Shown: positions 52,210-61,745, counted from the stretch's first letter. The stretch is 64,000 nt of DNA from JAPKYZ01 sp033763835 (GCA_033763835.1 JANRJS010000007.1:62001-126000), one strand, 5' to 3'. The notes: generated by a model not told the origin, from the letters alone. Numbers and translations are program-made.

Positions 52210-53151
52210 CTATTTCTGGCTCTTAATGAACTCGATCAACGCCAGAATCTCGCGATCCCGCAACAGCCCCTGGTAAGTGGGCATGATGCCCTCGTAACCT
52301 TGCACGATCATCGCCTGCGGTTGCAGGATCGATGTGCGGATGTAATTTTCGTCCACCATCATCTCGCGCCCGTCGCCCATCTTGTGCATCTGCCCAAAAA
52401 TGCCCTTCCAACTCGGGCCTTGACCCTTCACGCCGTCGAGCGAGTGGCAGGTCTCGCAACCGCGCGCCGAATACAATAGCTTCCCGAGTTCGGCGAGGGG
52501 CATATCGCGCAAATTCTTCGGGCCGTTTTCGAGGTAGTCTTTGTACTCCTCGTCGTTCATCACGACGATCTTGGCGTTCATCGTCGAATGGCCCTTGCCG
52601 CAATACTCCGTACACTGCACCTGATACTCGCCGGGAACGTCGGATTGAAACCACTGCTCCGTGTAGCGATTCGGCAGCACATCCATTTTGATCCGGAACC
52701 CGGGGATGAAGAAGCTGTGCAGCACGTCCTTCGATTGCATGATCAGCTTCACCGGCTTGCCCACGGGGACGTACAGTTCGCCGATCGACCGCATGCCATC
52801 CGGGTACTCGAACGTCCAAATCCACTTCTCGCCGGTGAGCGAAATCTCCATCGCGTTCAGCGGCGCGACGGTGGCCGTCATGTAGTCTTTGAAACCCCAG
52901 AAAAAGATCGCCAGACAAAGAAACAGCGGAATGATCGACCACGCGAGCTCGAGACCCAGGTGATGGGTGATGTTCGGCGTGCGGTCGTCGGCGGATTTGC
53001 GGCGGTAACGGGCGGCGAAATAAAGCACCAGCCCGGCGATCAGAACGAAAAAGAACACGCTCAACCAGAGAATGAACCAGAACAGATTGTCCACGGCCGG
53101 CGCGTGCGTCGAGCCCTGAGCGGGAAGAAAAAGTCGAGTAAACCAGTTCAT
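52210..53151 (-). CDS. coxB: cytochrome c oxidase subunit II with fused cytochrome c domain
   Basis: A 313-residue subunit. Two N-terminal membrane helices are followed by the CuA domain with CTEYCGKGHSTM, which carries the Cys, His and Met ligands. A C-terminal cytochrome c domain has the heme motif CETCHSLDG and the axial Met in the GYEGIMPTYQG segment. The fused heme domain defines the oxidase as caa3 and lets it take electrons directly from alternative complex III. Confidence 0.95.
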   Translation of the reverse strand: MNWFTRLFLPAQGSTHAPAVDNLFWFILWLSVFFFVLIAGLVLYFAARYRRKSADDRTPNITHHLGLELAWSIIPLFLCLAIFFWGFKDYMTATVAPLNAMEISLTGEKWIWTFEYPDGMRSIGELYVPVGKPVKLIMQSKDVLHSFFIPGFRIKMDVLPNRYTEQWFQSDVPGEYQVQCTEYCGKGHSTMNAKIVVMNDEEYKDYLENGPKNLRDMPLAELGKLLYSARGCETCHSLDGVKGQGPSWKGIFGQMHKMGDGREMMVDENYIRTSILQPQAMIVQGYEGIMPTYQGLLRDREILALIEFIKSQK

Positions 53152-53155
53152 TTCG

Positions 53156-53977
53156 TTAACTCACCATTTGCGGACGTGTGTGCCCCCGGCGTTCGCCGCG
53201 CCATTTTTCGCCACGCCACATCCGCCACAGAAAAATTCCAATCGCAAGGACGGTCAAAACACCCCCGCCCTTCATGACATTTTCCGCGAACACCACGTAC
53301 GTACCCGCTTGCGGATCGTAGTGATAGCACCAGAGCAGGAGCTTTTCGGCGGTCATCGGACCGATTCTTTCCTCGCTCGCTTCGGCCAAAGCCATCCGTA
53401 CGTCCCTGTCCTTATATTTGATGCCGTACAAGTATCGCGAGACCTTTCCTTCGGGCGTCAGGATCATGATCGCGGAGGAATGGGCGTATTGATTGGTGCG
53501 CTCGTCGTACTTGTAACGCCAACCCACCTGATCGGCAAGCTTCTTGACGTTGCCCTGATGATCCGTTAAAAAATGCCATCCGGGCGCGGGACGGTCGAAA
53601 CTCGCGAGCACCGTTTGCTTCTTGTTTGCCGCCAGATTCCAGGTTTCGGTGGGGTCGATCGAGATGGTAACGACCTCATACTCTTTGCCCGGGGTCCAGG
53701 GAATTTCGCGCAACACCGAGGTCTGCCCGTTCAACACTAGGTTGCAGAGCATCGGGCAGGAGTAATAGACCAGATTCAAAATCACCGGCCGGCCTTGATT
53801 GAAGTAAGTCTTCAACGCCTTCGGATAGCCGTCCGTGCCCACGAATTCGAGATTCAGATCGATGGCCTGGCCGAGCTTTTCGTCGACGCCGACCCCTTCG
53901 AGCGCGCGCGGCTTCTCGGGATCCTTCGCGAGAGCGAGGACCGTGAGAGATAGCGCGGCTGCGATCGTTTTGGTCAC
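53156..53977 (-). CDS. SCO1/SenC-family copper chaperone
   Basis: A 273-residue periplasmic thioredoxin-like protein that assembles CuA. The copper-binding CxxxC is in YYSCPMLCN and the distal His in DHQGNVKKLA or the following segment. A signal peptide (AAALSLTVLALA) precedes it, and an extra C-terminal membrane helix (GVLTVLAIGIFLWRMW) anchors it, unlike most SCO proteins that have an N-terminal anchor. It begins at GTG with a GTGA overlap with the preceding gene and lies 4 bp after coxB. Confidence 0.88.
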   Translation of the reverse strand: MTKTIAAALSLTVLALAKDPEKPRALEGVGVDEKLGQAIDLNLEFVGTDGYPKALKTYFNQGRPVILNLVYYSCPMLCNLVLNGQTSVLREIPWTPGKEYEVVTISIDPTETWNLAANKKQTVLASFDRPAPGWHFLTDHQGNVKKLADQVGWRYKYDERTNQYAHSSAIMILTPEGKVSRYLYGIKYKDRDVRMALAEASEERIGPMTAEKLLLWCYHYDPQAGTYVVFAENVMKGGGVLTVLAIGIFLWRMWRGEKWRGERRGHTRPQMVS

Positions 53978-54411
53978 TGTTTTGGGGGCGCGGCTCCGCC
54001 ATCCGGCGCGGCGACGGCTAACTCCTCGGCGGTCTTCACGGGAGCGGGCTTCGCCGGGTAGAACAATTTGCCCGCCTTCGATTCGGCGGCGAACAATTCC
54101 ATCGCCCGGTCGATCGTCAAGCGGACCGTCTTCTTTTCCTTATCGAGATAGCGGTAATGGTTCAACTGTTCCGCCTCCGCCGTTCTGACTTCCTGTAAGA
54201 TTTGATCTTCTTGGGTCAGGACTTGGCGGCTAACATTTTGGTCGAGCGTCGCCTGGAATAGAAAATCGACCCCCAACACCACCACAACGAGCGTTACCAC
54301 GATGGCCAGCGTGAAGACCAGCACCCAGAGACCGCTCGGGTCTTGGCGGTCGTAACCTTCTTTCTCGAGAGTGGCCAGCCGTTCCGGAGTTAGCGCTTTG
54401 GTTTCTTCCAT
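53974..54411 (-). CDS. small membrane protein of the act-cox operon
   Basis: A 145-residue protein with one membrane helix (WVLVFTLAIVVTLVVVVLGVDFLF) near residues 29-52. After it comes a soluble, charged region with helical character (LTQEDQILQEVRTAEAEQLN) and an Ala/Pro-rich end. The YRYLDKEKKTVRLTIDRAME segment looks conserved-type. I know no function. Lying between actF and sco with tight spacing (11 bp and GTGA), it may be an assembly or linker protein of the ACIII-caa3 complex. Confidence 0.75.
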   Translation of the reverse strand: MEETKALTPERLATLEKEGYDRQDPSGLWVLVFTLAIVVTLVVVVLGVDFLFQATLDQNVSRQVLTQEDQILQEVRTAEAEQLNHYRYLDKEKKTVRLTIDRAMELFAAESKAGKLFYPAKPAPVKTAEELAVAAPDGGAAPPKQ

Positions 54412-54421
54412 CGTCGTGCTC

Positions 54422-55615
54422 CTAAGCGTTCACGTGCGCGAGAGACTGTTCCAGCCGCGCGTCGCCCTCGGGTACCAGCGAATGCTTCCGCAACTGCCAC
54501 CAGAATACAAAGGCATAAGTGGAGGCTACGGCCAGCCAGCAGACCAAGTCGAGCCAGTGCAGCCGGACGCCTTCCTTATCGAAGTTCGGCATGATCAGCC
54601 AATAGAGATCGATGTAGCAGATGGCGAGCATCCACAGACTCATGAAGAGCAGCCAGCGCAGATTCCGCTTCGTATCCCGGCGAATTAGCAAGAAGAACGG
54701 AATCAGGAAGTGGCCGAGCAGCAAAACCACGCTCGCCGCGCCCCAACTGCCCACGAACCGCATCTGGTAGAAGATCGTCTCTTCGGCGAGATTCGCGTAC
54801 CAAATCAAGAGATATTGCGAGAATGCGATATACGACCAGAAAACGGTCAACGCGAACATCCATTTGCCGAGGTCGTGATAATGCTCGACCGTGATGGATT
54901 GCTTAAGGATGCCGTACTCGCGGAACCATAAGCAGATCAGCGTCACCGTGGCGATACAAGCCAATCCGCCGCCCGCGTACACGTAGATGCCGAAGATGGT
55001 CGAGTACCAGTGCGGATTGAGCGACATCACCCAGTCGAACGCCGCGAAAGATACGGAGAGGAACGTCAGCAACAATCCCGGCGCGGACCAAGCCGAAGAA
55101 TTATGCATCTGCGCGACGGAATGTGTCCGATCTTGCTTCACCGAATTCGAATAGAGCCGAAGCGCGAGCAGCGACCAGATCGCGACGTAAACGAACGAGC
55201 GGATCGTAAAGCCAGGCAGGTTGAGCCACTTGGCCTTCTCTTTCGTAACGACATCCGCGTGGGACCACTCGTAGAGATGATGCACGCCGAAAATCACCGG
55301 CAGCACCAGCAAAGCCGCCAGCGGTAAAGTAGCCATGATCGTCTCGAAGATCCGCCGCATCGTGACGCTCCACGCCGACCCCGTCAGGTACATCACCTGG
55401 ACGAAGAACAAACACCCCAAGCCGATCATGGTCATGTCCATGAAACCGACAAGGTAAGAGCGGTAAAAACGGTCCGCGTCGGTGAAGTACCCGGCGGCGG
55501 CCCCCAGCCAGCCGACCAGCATCAGAAAGACGATCGCGTTCCGGACGCGATTCCAAGTGGCTTCGTCGAGCCGCCAGGACTCGCGGGCTTGATCGAGAGT
55601 AGCGTGTTCGGCCAT
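54422..55615 (-). CDS. actF: alternative complex III, membrane subunit ActF
   Basis: A 397-residue integral membrane protein with ten or so helices. It shows WMLAICYIDLYWLIMP and the SFAAFDWVMSLNPHWYSTIF signature of ActF, the second quinol-side membrane subunit related to ActC/PsrC. It sits next to actE (TAATG overlap) in the standard act order. Together with ActC it forms the membrane core and probably helps couple quinol oxidation to charge movement. Confidence 0.92.
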   Translation of the reverse strand: MAEHATLDQARESWRLDEATWNRVRNAIVFLMLVGWLGAAAGYFTDADRFYRSYLVGFMDMTMIGLGCLFFVQVMYLTGSAWSVTMRRIFETIMATLPLAALLVLPVIFGVHHLYEWSHADVVTKEKAKWLNLPGFTIRSFVYVAIWSLLALRLYSNSVKQDRTHSVAQMHNSSAWSAPGLLLTFLSVSFAAFDWVMSLNPHWYSTIFGIYVYAGGGLACIATVTLICLWFREYGILKQSITVEHYHDLGKWMFALTVFWSYIAFSQYLLIWYANLAEETIFYQMRFVGSWGAASVVLLLGHFLIPFFLLIRRDTKRNLRWLLFMSLWMLAICYIDLYWLIMPNFDKEGVRLHWLDLVCWLAVASTYAFVFWWQLRKHSLVPEGDARLEQSLAHVNA

Positions 55616-56205
55616 TAGCGCAATTCACTCCGCAGTTCGCTGGGAACGTCTTCGACCGTACCGCGCGACGCGCGTTGCAGCGCCCGCACATAACTCACGA
55701 TCGCCCAACGGTCGCGCTCGACGATCTGGAACCGGTAGCCGGGCATGGAGCGCCTTCCGTGCGAAACAACGTTGTAGATTTCGCCGTCGGGCATGGTTTG
55801 TACGCGGTCTTCCATGAGGTTGGTGGGCAACCACGTAGTCCGCTTGGGAACCACGCCTTGGCCTTGGCCCGTACGGTCGTGACAGGGCGAGCAGTAGGTG
55901 TTGTACCGGCGCTGCCCTTGCTTCAGGAGCTCGGGCGTCACTTCCACGGGAATCTTACCGGTATACATGCCATTTGGGTCGAGTCCGGTGGCGAACAAAG
56001 TGTCTTCTTTCAGATAGCCGACCGCTACCGTGCCCTCCACGGGGCGGCGATTCGAACGGCCGTCGGAAAACAATTCGCTCGGCGCCTGCGCTTTGTACTT
56101 TTCCTGCCGGTCCATATCCGGCCAGACTTCGATGGGCGGCATCCGTTGCGGGCCCGCGCATCCGGCGAGCAGGGCGGCCATCGCGGCGAGTGCGGCGTAC
56201 CTCAT
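55615..56205 (-). CDS. actE: alternative complex III, monoheme cytochrome c subunit ActE
   Basis: A 196-residue lipoprotein cytochrome. The signal ends in the lipobox LLAGC, and there is a single heme motif CSPCHDRTGQGQG with a likely axial Met in the GRRSMPGYRF segment. ActE is the exit for electrons from ACIII toward CoxB. The ATG chosen overlaps the actD stop (ATGA), and the stop overlaps actF. Confidence 0.93.
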   Translation of the reverse strand: MRYAALAAMAALLAGCAGPQRMPPIEVWPDMDRQEKYKAQAPSELFSDGRSNRRPVEGTVAVGYLKEDTLFATGLDPNGMYTGKIPVEVTPELLKQGQRRYNTYCSPCHDRTGQGQGVVPKRTTWLPTNLMEDRVQTMPDGEIYNVVSHGRRSMPGYRFQIVERDRWAIVSYVRALQRASRGTVEDVPSELRSELR

Positions 56206-56750
56206 TCTTCCACCATGTCCACAAGAGAGGGATTCATCCCGCGCAACAAGCGCGAGCATTCAAGCGCGTCGAACTTCGGGTCCGCTTTTTCGATGAGCAG
56301 TACGAACTGGTCGTCCGTGATCCGGTGCGCGTTGCGAAAATTGAAGATCGGGTGATAGAGCAGCGGCAAGCCGTTCAGGGCTAGCATGCCGAACACCGCG
56401 CCGAACGCGGAGAGCAACACCGTCAGCTCGAACGTGATCGGGATCGAGGGCTCGAACGCGAACATCGGTTTGCCGCCGACGATCAGCGGATAGTCGATCG
56501 CGCCCGTCCAGTAGATCAAACTGAGCGCGGAAATCGCCCCGATCAATCCGCAGCAGATCACGATGTAGCCGAGCTTCGAGTGTGGCGTGCCCAGCACGTC
56601 GTCGATGCCGTGAATCGGAAAAGGCGTAAACGCTTCCACCTTCGTGTAGCCGCTCTTGCGGACTTCCTTCGCCGCCGCCAGTAACTCCTCCGGCGAATCG
56701 AACGAAGCCGCCACGCCGTACAACTCTTTTTGTTCGACGACCGTTTCCAT
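56202..56750 (-). CDS. actD: alternative complex III, membrane subunit ActD
   Basis: A 182-residue protein of the DUF3341 type. It begins with an N-terminal soluble segment (GVAASFDSPEELLAAAKEVR) and YTKVEAFTPFPIHGID, then two hydrophobic helices (LGYIVICCGLIGAISALSLI and FELTVLLSAFGAVFGMLAL). ActD is a structural subunit without cofactors. I used the ATG that overlaps the actC stop (TAATG). Confidence 0.93.
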   Translation of the reverse strand: METVVEQKELYGVAASFDSPEELLAAAKEVRKSGYTKVEAFTPFPIHGIDDVLGTPHSKLGYIVICCGLIGAISALSLIYWTGAIDYPLIVGGKPMFAFEPSIPITFELTVLLSAFGAVFGMLALNGLPLLYHPIFNFRNAHRITDDQFVLLIEKADPKFDALECSRLLRGMNPSLVDMVEE

Positions 56751-58168
56751 TAGTGCTTCGCTCCGTGACCCGAATGCGCCACGTGATTTTCGTGCGCGAG
56801 AACGCCTTTCACTTCGCTGATCGCAATCATCGGCAGGAACCGGATGAACAACAGGAACAGCGTCATAAAGAGGCCCAACGTTCCAATGAAGGTGCAGATA
56901 TCGACGTAGGTCGGCCGGAAATACCCCCAGCTCGACGGCAGATAGTCGCGATGCAGGCTGGTGACGATGATTACGAACCGCTCGAACCACATGCCGATGT
57001 TGATAAAGATCGAGGCGACGAACATGATCGGCACACTGGTGCGGCACTTCTTAAACCAGAAAATCTGGGGCGTGATCACGTTGCAGGTAATCATCGACCA
57101 GTAGGCCCACCAGTAAGGCCCGAACGCGCGATTGACGAAGGCGAACTGCTCGTAGCCGTTGCCCGAATACCAGGCGATGAAGAACTCGGTCCCGTAAGCG
57201 TAGCCGACGATCATGCCCGTCGCGAGCATCACCTTGCACATATTTTCGAGGTGCTTGGTGGTGATCAGGTGTTCGAGTTTCAGCGCCCAGCGCGCGACGG
57301 TGAGTAGCGTAACGACCATCGCAAACCCGGAGAAAATCGCGCCCGCGACGAAGTACGGCGGGAAGATCGTCGTGTGCCAGCCGGGGATGATCGAGACCGC
57401 GAAGTCGAACGACACGATCGTGTGCACCGAGAGCACCAGCGGCGTCGAGAGTCCGGCGAGGATGAGATACGCCATTTCGTAATGCCGCCAATGTTTCGAA
57501 GCGCCCCGCCAGCCGAGCGAGAGGAATCCGTAGATGTAGGCGCGAATACCCGTAGCCCGGTCGCGCAAGGTGGCGAGATCCGGAATCAGGCCGACGAACC
57601 AGAACAGCAGCGAGACCGTTCCGTAGGTCGAAACCGCGAACACGTCCCATTCAAGCGGCGACCGGAAGTTCTGCCACATGTTAAGCGCGGTCAGCGGCAT
57701 CGGAAACAGCCAATAGACGGCGCGCCACGGACGGCCCGTGTGGAACAGCGGATACTGGGCGGCGCAGGCGACGGCGAACAGCGTCATCGCTTCGGCGGCG
57801 CGGTTGATCGAGGTGCGCCACTTCTGCCGAAACAGAAACAGAATCGCCGAAATCAGCGTACCCGCGTGGCCGATGCCGATCCACCACACGAAGTTCGTAA
57901 TGTCCCAAGCCCAGCCGATCGGCGAGTTATTGCCCCACACGCCGATACCGGTAACCACCAGGTAGCCGAGCATGCCGAACATCATCGTCATTACAGCGGC
58001 CGAGGCGAGAAACGCGATCCACCATTGGATGGGCGTACCACGCTCGACGATTTCGCAAACCTCGCGGGTTACCGATGAGTAGGTCGCACCGCCTTGCACT
58101 AGGCGCGGCGTCACCTCGTCGAGCATCTCCGGCGGACGGACGGCTACATCAGCCCCGCGATCAACCAT
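56750..58168 (-). CDS. actC: alternative complex III, NrfD/PsrC-like subunit ActC
   Basis: A 472-residue integral membrane protein with about ten helices of the NrfD family. It has FVWWIGIGHAGTLISAILFL, QYPLFHTGRPWRAVYWLFP and FERFVIIVTSLHRDYLPSSW. ActC is the main quinol-binding membrane subunit of ACIII, next to the Fe-S domain of ActB. The start overlaps actB by 8 bp. Confidence 0.94.
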   Translation of the reverse strand: MVDRGADVAVRPPEMLDEVTPRLVQGGATYSSVTREVCEIVERGTPIQWWIAFLASAAVMTMMFGMLGYLVVTGIGVWGNNSPIGWAWDITNFVWWIGIGHAGTLISAILFLFRQKWRTSINRAAEAMTLFAVACAAQYPLFHTGRPWRAVYWLFPMPLTALNMWQNFRSPLEWDVFAVSTYGTVSLLFWFVGLIPDLATLRDRATGIRAYIYGFLSLGWRGASKHWRHYEMAYLILAGLSTPLVLSVHTIVSFDFAVSIIPGWHTTIFPPYFVAGAIFSGFAMVVTLLTVARWALKLEHLITTKHLENMCKVMLATGMIVGYAYGTEFFIAWYSGNGYEQFAFVNRAFGPYWWAYWSMITCNVITPQIFWFKKCRTSVPIMFVASIFINIGMWFERFVIIVTSLHRDYLPSSWGYFRPTYVDICTFIGTLGLFMTLFLLFIRFLPMIAISEVKGVLAHENHVAHSGHGAKH

Positions 58169-61055
58169 GATGTTGCTGCTCCTTCTTCGCCTCGCCGCCC
58201 GAAAGGTCCGGGTTCGGATTCCGCAGTTTGGCGAGATAAGTCGTACGCGGGCGAGTGTTGACTTCGGCCAGCAGCGCGTAATTGCGGGACTGCGCCTTCA
58301 ACTTCGAAACGGCCGACTCGGGGTTGTTGACGTCCCCGAAGACGATCGCTTCCGCCGGGCAGGTTTGCTGGCACGCGGTCAGGATTTCGCCTTCGCGGAT
58401 CGCGCGGCGGCCCTCGGTCTTCGCCAGAATCTTTTTCTCCTGGATGCGCTGCACGCAATAGGTGCACTTTTCCATCACGCCGCGCATGCGGACGGTGACG
58501 TCCGGGTTCGAGGCCATTTTCTCGACCTCGGGCATCGTCTTGTGATAGTTCAGGAAGTTGAACCGCCGTACCTTGTACGGGCAGTTATTGGCGCAATACC
58601 GCGTGCCGACGCAGCGGTTGTACGCCATCTCGTTCAGGCCCTCGGGCGAGTGAACGGTAGCCGCCACCGGACAAACCGATTCGCACGGCGCGGCTTCGCA
58701 TTGCTGGCAAGGCAAGGGCTGGATGACGGCTTGCGGATCGTCTTCCGAACCGGTGTAGTAGCGGTCCAGCCGAATCCAGTGCATTTCGCGGCCGCGCGCC
58801 ACTTGCGCCTTGCCCACCGACGGAATGTTGTTCTCCGCCACGCAGGCCACCAAGCAAGCGTTGCAACCGATGCAGGAGTTCAAATCGATCGCCATGCCCC
58901 ACTGGTAGCCTTTGTCGTACTTGTGATAGCCGTAAATCGATTCGTCGGGCGCGTGTACGGCGTGCGGGGCGAAGTCGGGGTGCGCACGCCAATGTTCGAG
59001 CGTCGCTTCTCGAACGATCGGCCGGCCTTCCATCGAATGGTGCTCCTGCGTGGTCACCAGTTGGTAGTTGCCAGAGCCTTTCGAAACGTTCGCCGTCGTG
59101 ACGCCGACCCCGAGCGAATAGGCGTTAAAGCCGGTCCCTTTGCCCACGCGGCCCACTTCCGTCCGGCCGTAGCCGAGCGGGATCACGACCACATCGTCGG
59201 CTTGACCGGGCTGAATCATCGCCGCAATCTCGAGCGAGCCGATCTTGACGCGGTCGCCGTCTACAACACCGAGCTTCTTGGCGGTTGCGAGAGAAACGAG
59301 CGCCGCGTTGTCCCAGACCAGCTTCGACATCGGGTCCGGGGTTTCCTGCAACCACGCGTTATTGGCGTACCGCCCGTCGTATACCGACCAGTCGGCCAGC
59401 GTCAAGACTTCCGTGCCGGACACCTTAGCCGGGGCGGGTGGAATGTTCTTCGCGTTGGCTGACGCCTTCACTTCCGCGAACGGCGCGGCGGGCGCGACGC
59501 CGTCATGCAGAGCTTTCCGCCACGCGGGCTCGGAGAGCTTCCAGTTGGCTTTAACCAGTTCGTAGCCCTTGCGGACCGCCGATCCGGCCAGTTGCGCGGT
59601 AATCTCGATGGCCGAGCGCCCGTCGAACATCGGAGCGATTAGTGGCTGCTGAATCGTTACCGTACCGTCGATGGATCGGGCATCTCCCCAAGCTTCCAGG
59701 AAGTGCGCGGCGGGGACGTGCCACGTCGCGGCCACGGCGGTCTCGTCGCGGTCGTAACCCAGATGGACCACCGTCGCGGCCTTTTTAAGATCGAGCTTCG
59801 GCGCAGTGTAGACGGGATTACCGCCTAAAATCACGAGCGTCGAAACCTTGCCCGCGTTGAGATCCGCGGCGAGCGTGTCGAGCGAACCGGGAATCGCCAC
59901 CGGCTGCGTGAGCGTTACCGTGGTTCCGACGTTGCCCAAGATTTGATTGATCGCAAACGCGATGGCGTGTACGCGCGGCGACTGACGCGGACCGGCGATC
60001 ACGATCGACTTGCCCGCGTGCGCCTTCAAATCCTTCGCTACCGCCGAGACGAATTTCTGCGTCGCATCGCCCGCGCTTTGCACCACGGCGAGCGGCCCGA
60101 CTTGGTCGAGCAGCGAGGCGGCGATCGCGTCCACGTCGGACGATTTCGCGCGCAAACGATGGTCGGCCATCGCGCCGGTCACCGAGAATTGCGCCTCCAC
60201 CGAATAGAGGCGGTTCATCGTGTCCGCTTCTTTGGCCACGCGGCGGCGCTTCGAGAACAACTTCACCGAACGGGGAGACGCCGCGTCGAGTCCAAGGAAA
60301 TCGGAATCGAGCGCCACCACGACGTCGGCCTTGTCGAACTGATAGTGCGCTTGCAACGGCTGTCCGAACGCGATCTTCGCGCCTTCAAGGGCGTTAGACT
60401 GATTAATCGGCTCCCACTCGATCCATTGCGCGGCGGGGAATTTCGCGAGCAGCGTCTTGCGTTGCGCGTCGAGCGTCGGCGAAACCACCAACTCCGAGAG
60501 AATCCGCAGACCTTCGCCCTTGCCGAGTTTGGCTTCCGTAAACTGCGCCGCCGCGAACTCGTCCCAAGCCTTCCAAGTGGACGCCCTACCCGATTGCAGG
60601 ACTTCCTTCGACCGGTCCGGATCGTACAGGCTCAGAATCGCCGCCTGCGCGTGACCGCTCGCCGCGCCCATCGACTGCGGGTGATTGGCTGCGCCTTCGA
60701 TCTTCGTCGGCCGGCCGTCGTGCGATTCGACCGTAATGCCCACCGCCGATCCGCCTTGGGTGAATACGGTGTTGTAGAAGAAGGGCTTTCCGGGAACAAT
60801 GTCCTCGACGCCCTTCGCCATCGGCAGAATTTTCTCTTCAGGGCGGCGGCAAGCGGCCAACCCCGCCAATCCAAACGACGCCGCCATCAACTTGAGGACG
60901 TTGCGGCGGCTATCGCCGTCCAAACCCTCGACGCCGCCGGGAAACTCTTTCGAAACCCAGTCGCGAAACTGGCTCGTCCCCGCGAGTTCGTTCAGGCTGC
61001 GCCAGTATTGCGCGCCGGACTTGCCTTGCAGCTTTTCGATATTGACGAAACTCAT
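58161..61055 (-). CDS. actB: alternative complex III, Fe-S subunit ActB (fused molybdopterin-like and ferredoxin domains)
   Basis: A 964-residue subunit. An N-terminal Tat-like signal (SRRNVLKLMAASFGLAGLAAC) indicates periplasmic export. A molybdopterin-oxidoreductase-like domain follows, which in ACIII is known to hold no Mo cofactor. The C-terminal third is a ferredoxin-like domain with four Cys groups: CIGCNACLVAC, CQQCEAAPCESVC, CVGTRYCANNC and CTYCVQR with CQQTCP. These hold the Fe-S chain that carries electrons from quinol. The ATG overlaps the actA stop. Confidence 0.94.
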   Translation of the reverse strand: MSFVNIEKLQGKSGAQYWRSLNELAGTSQFRDWVSKEFPGGVEGLDGDSRRNVLKLMAASFGLAGLAACRRPEEKILPMAKGVEDIVPGKPFFYNTVFTQGGSAVGITVESHDGRPTKIEGAANHPQSMGAASGHAQAAILSLYDPDRSKEVLQSGRASTWKAWDEFAAAQFTEAKLGKGEGLRILSELVVSPTLDAQRKTLLAKFPAAQWIEWEPINQSNALEGAKIAFGQPLQAHYQFDKADVVVALDSDFLGLDAASPRSVKLFSKRRRVAKEADTMNRLYSVEAQFSVTGAMADHRLRAKSSDVDAIAASLLDQVGPLAVVQSAGDATQKFVSAVAKDLKAHAGKSIVIAGPRQSPRVHAIAFAINQILGNVGTTVTLTQPVAIPGSLDTLAADLNAGKVSTLVILGGNPVYTAPKLDLKKAATVVHLGYDRDETAVAATWHVPAAHFLEAWGDARSIDGTVTIQQPLIAPMFDGRSAIEITAQLAGSAVRKGYELVKANWKLSEPAWRKALHDGVAPAAPFAEVKASANAKNIPPAPAKVSGTEVLTLADWSVYDGRYANNAWLQETPDPMSKLVWDNAALVSLATAKKLGVVDGDRVKIGSLEIAAMIQPGQADDVVVIPLGYGRTEVGRVGKGTGFNAYSLGVGVTTANVSKGSGNYQLVTTQEHHSMEGRPIVREATLEHWRAHPDFAPHAVHAPDESIYGYHKYDKGYQWGMAIDLNSCIGCNACLVACVAENNIPSVGKAQVARGREMHWIRLDRYYTGSEDDPQAVIQPLPCQQCEAAPCESVCPVAATVHSPEGLNEMAYNRCVGTRYCANNCPYKVRRFNFLNYHKTMPEVEKMASNPDVTVRMRGVMEKCTYCVQRIQEKKILAKTEGRRAIREGEILTACQQTCPAEAIVFGDVNNPESAVSKLKAQSRNYALLAEVNTRPRTTYLAKLRNPNPDLSGGEAKKEQQHHG

Positions 61056-61696
61056 CGGTGGCACCCCGAGCAATTCACGGGCGGCGCGATCTTGTTCTTC
61101 GCGATGATTTCGCGCCCGATCTCCGCCGGATCGCGATCCGGAACCCAGGCGAGGTTCGTCACCAGTTCCGCCGGCCGGATGTTCGGCGCGGGGTTGCGGT
61201 GGCATTCGAGACACCAAGCCATCGACAACTCCTTCACCTGCTTCACTTCGATCATTTGATCCACCCGCCCGTGGCAGGACACGCAACTGACGCCCGCCGT
61301 TACGTGCGAGGAATGGTTAAAGTACACATAGTCGGCCAGCTTGTGGATCTTTTTCCATTCGACGGGTTTACCGGTTTCGTAGCTCTCGCGGACCTTCGCC
61401 AGATACGGACTCTGCGGCTTTACCTTCACATGGCAGTTCATGCAGGTTTCCGTGGAAGGCACCGCCGCAAACGCCGCCTTTTCCACCGTATTGTGGCAGT
61501 AATAACAATCCATACCCATACTGCCAGCGTGCAGCTTATGGCTATAGGGAACTGGCTGTTCCGGCTGATATCCGGTATCGATAACTTTGGGATGGGAGAG
61601 ATAGGCGTAGGCGGCGACGCCGAACAACGCGCCTACGGCGAGAAGGCCCGAAGCGCCTCGGGCGATCAAATCGTGTTGCCGGGTAAAAAGAGCCAT
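61052..61696 (-). CDS. actA: alternative complex III, pentaheme cytochrome c subunit ActA
   Basis: A 214-residue cytochrome with an N-terminal membrane anchor (ASGLLAVGALFGVAAYAYL) and five heme motifs: CYYCH, CMNCH, CVSCH, CLECH and CSGCH, the usual number for ActA. It is the first gene of the act-cox operon. There is no Shine-Dalgarno sequence before its ATG; instead a hairpin reaches the base before the start codon. Confidence 0.93.
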   Translation of the reverse strand: MALFTRQHDLIARGASGLLAVGALFGVAAYAYLSHPKVIDTGYQPEQPVPYSHKLHAGSMGMDCYYCHNTVEKAAFAAVPSTETCMNCHVKVKPQSPYLAKVRESYETGKPVEWKKIHKLADYVYFNHSSHVTAGVSCVSCHGRVDQMIEVKQVKELSMAWCLECHRNPAPNIRPAELVTNLAWVPDRDPAEIGREIIAKNKIAPPVNCSGCHR

Positions 61697-61728
61697 CGGT
61701 TAGAGGCACCAACACCCTGCCGTAACCG
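61697..61728 (-). promoter_or_regulatory. leader hairpin abutting the actA start codon
   Basis: CGGTTA (61697-61702) pairs with TAACCG (61723-61728), and inside it GGCA (61705-61708) pairs with TGCC (61718-61721), leaving a nine-base loop. In the minus-strand transcript this makes a ten-pair hairpin directly before the actA ATG, where a ribosome site would be expected. Confidence 0.5.
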
Positions 61729-61745
61729 CTGGCTGGGCTCACTTT

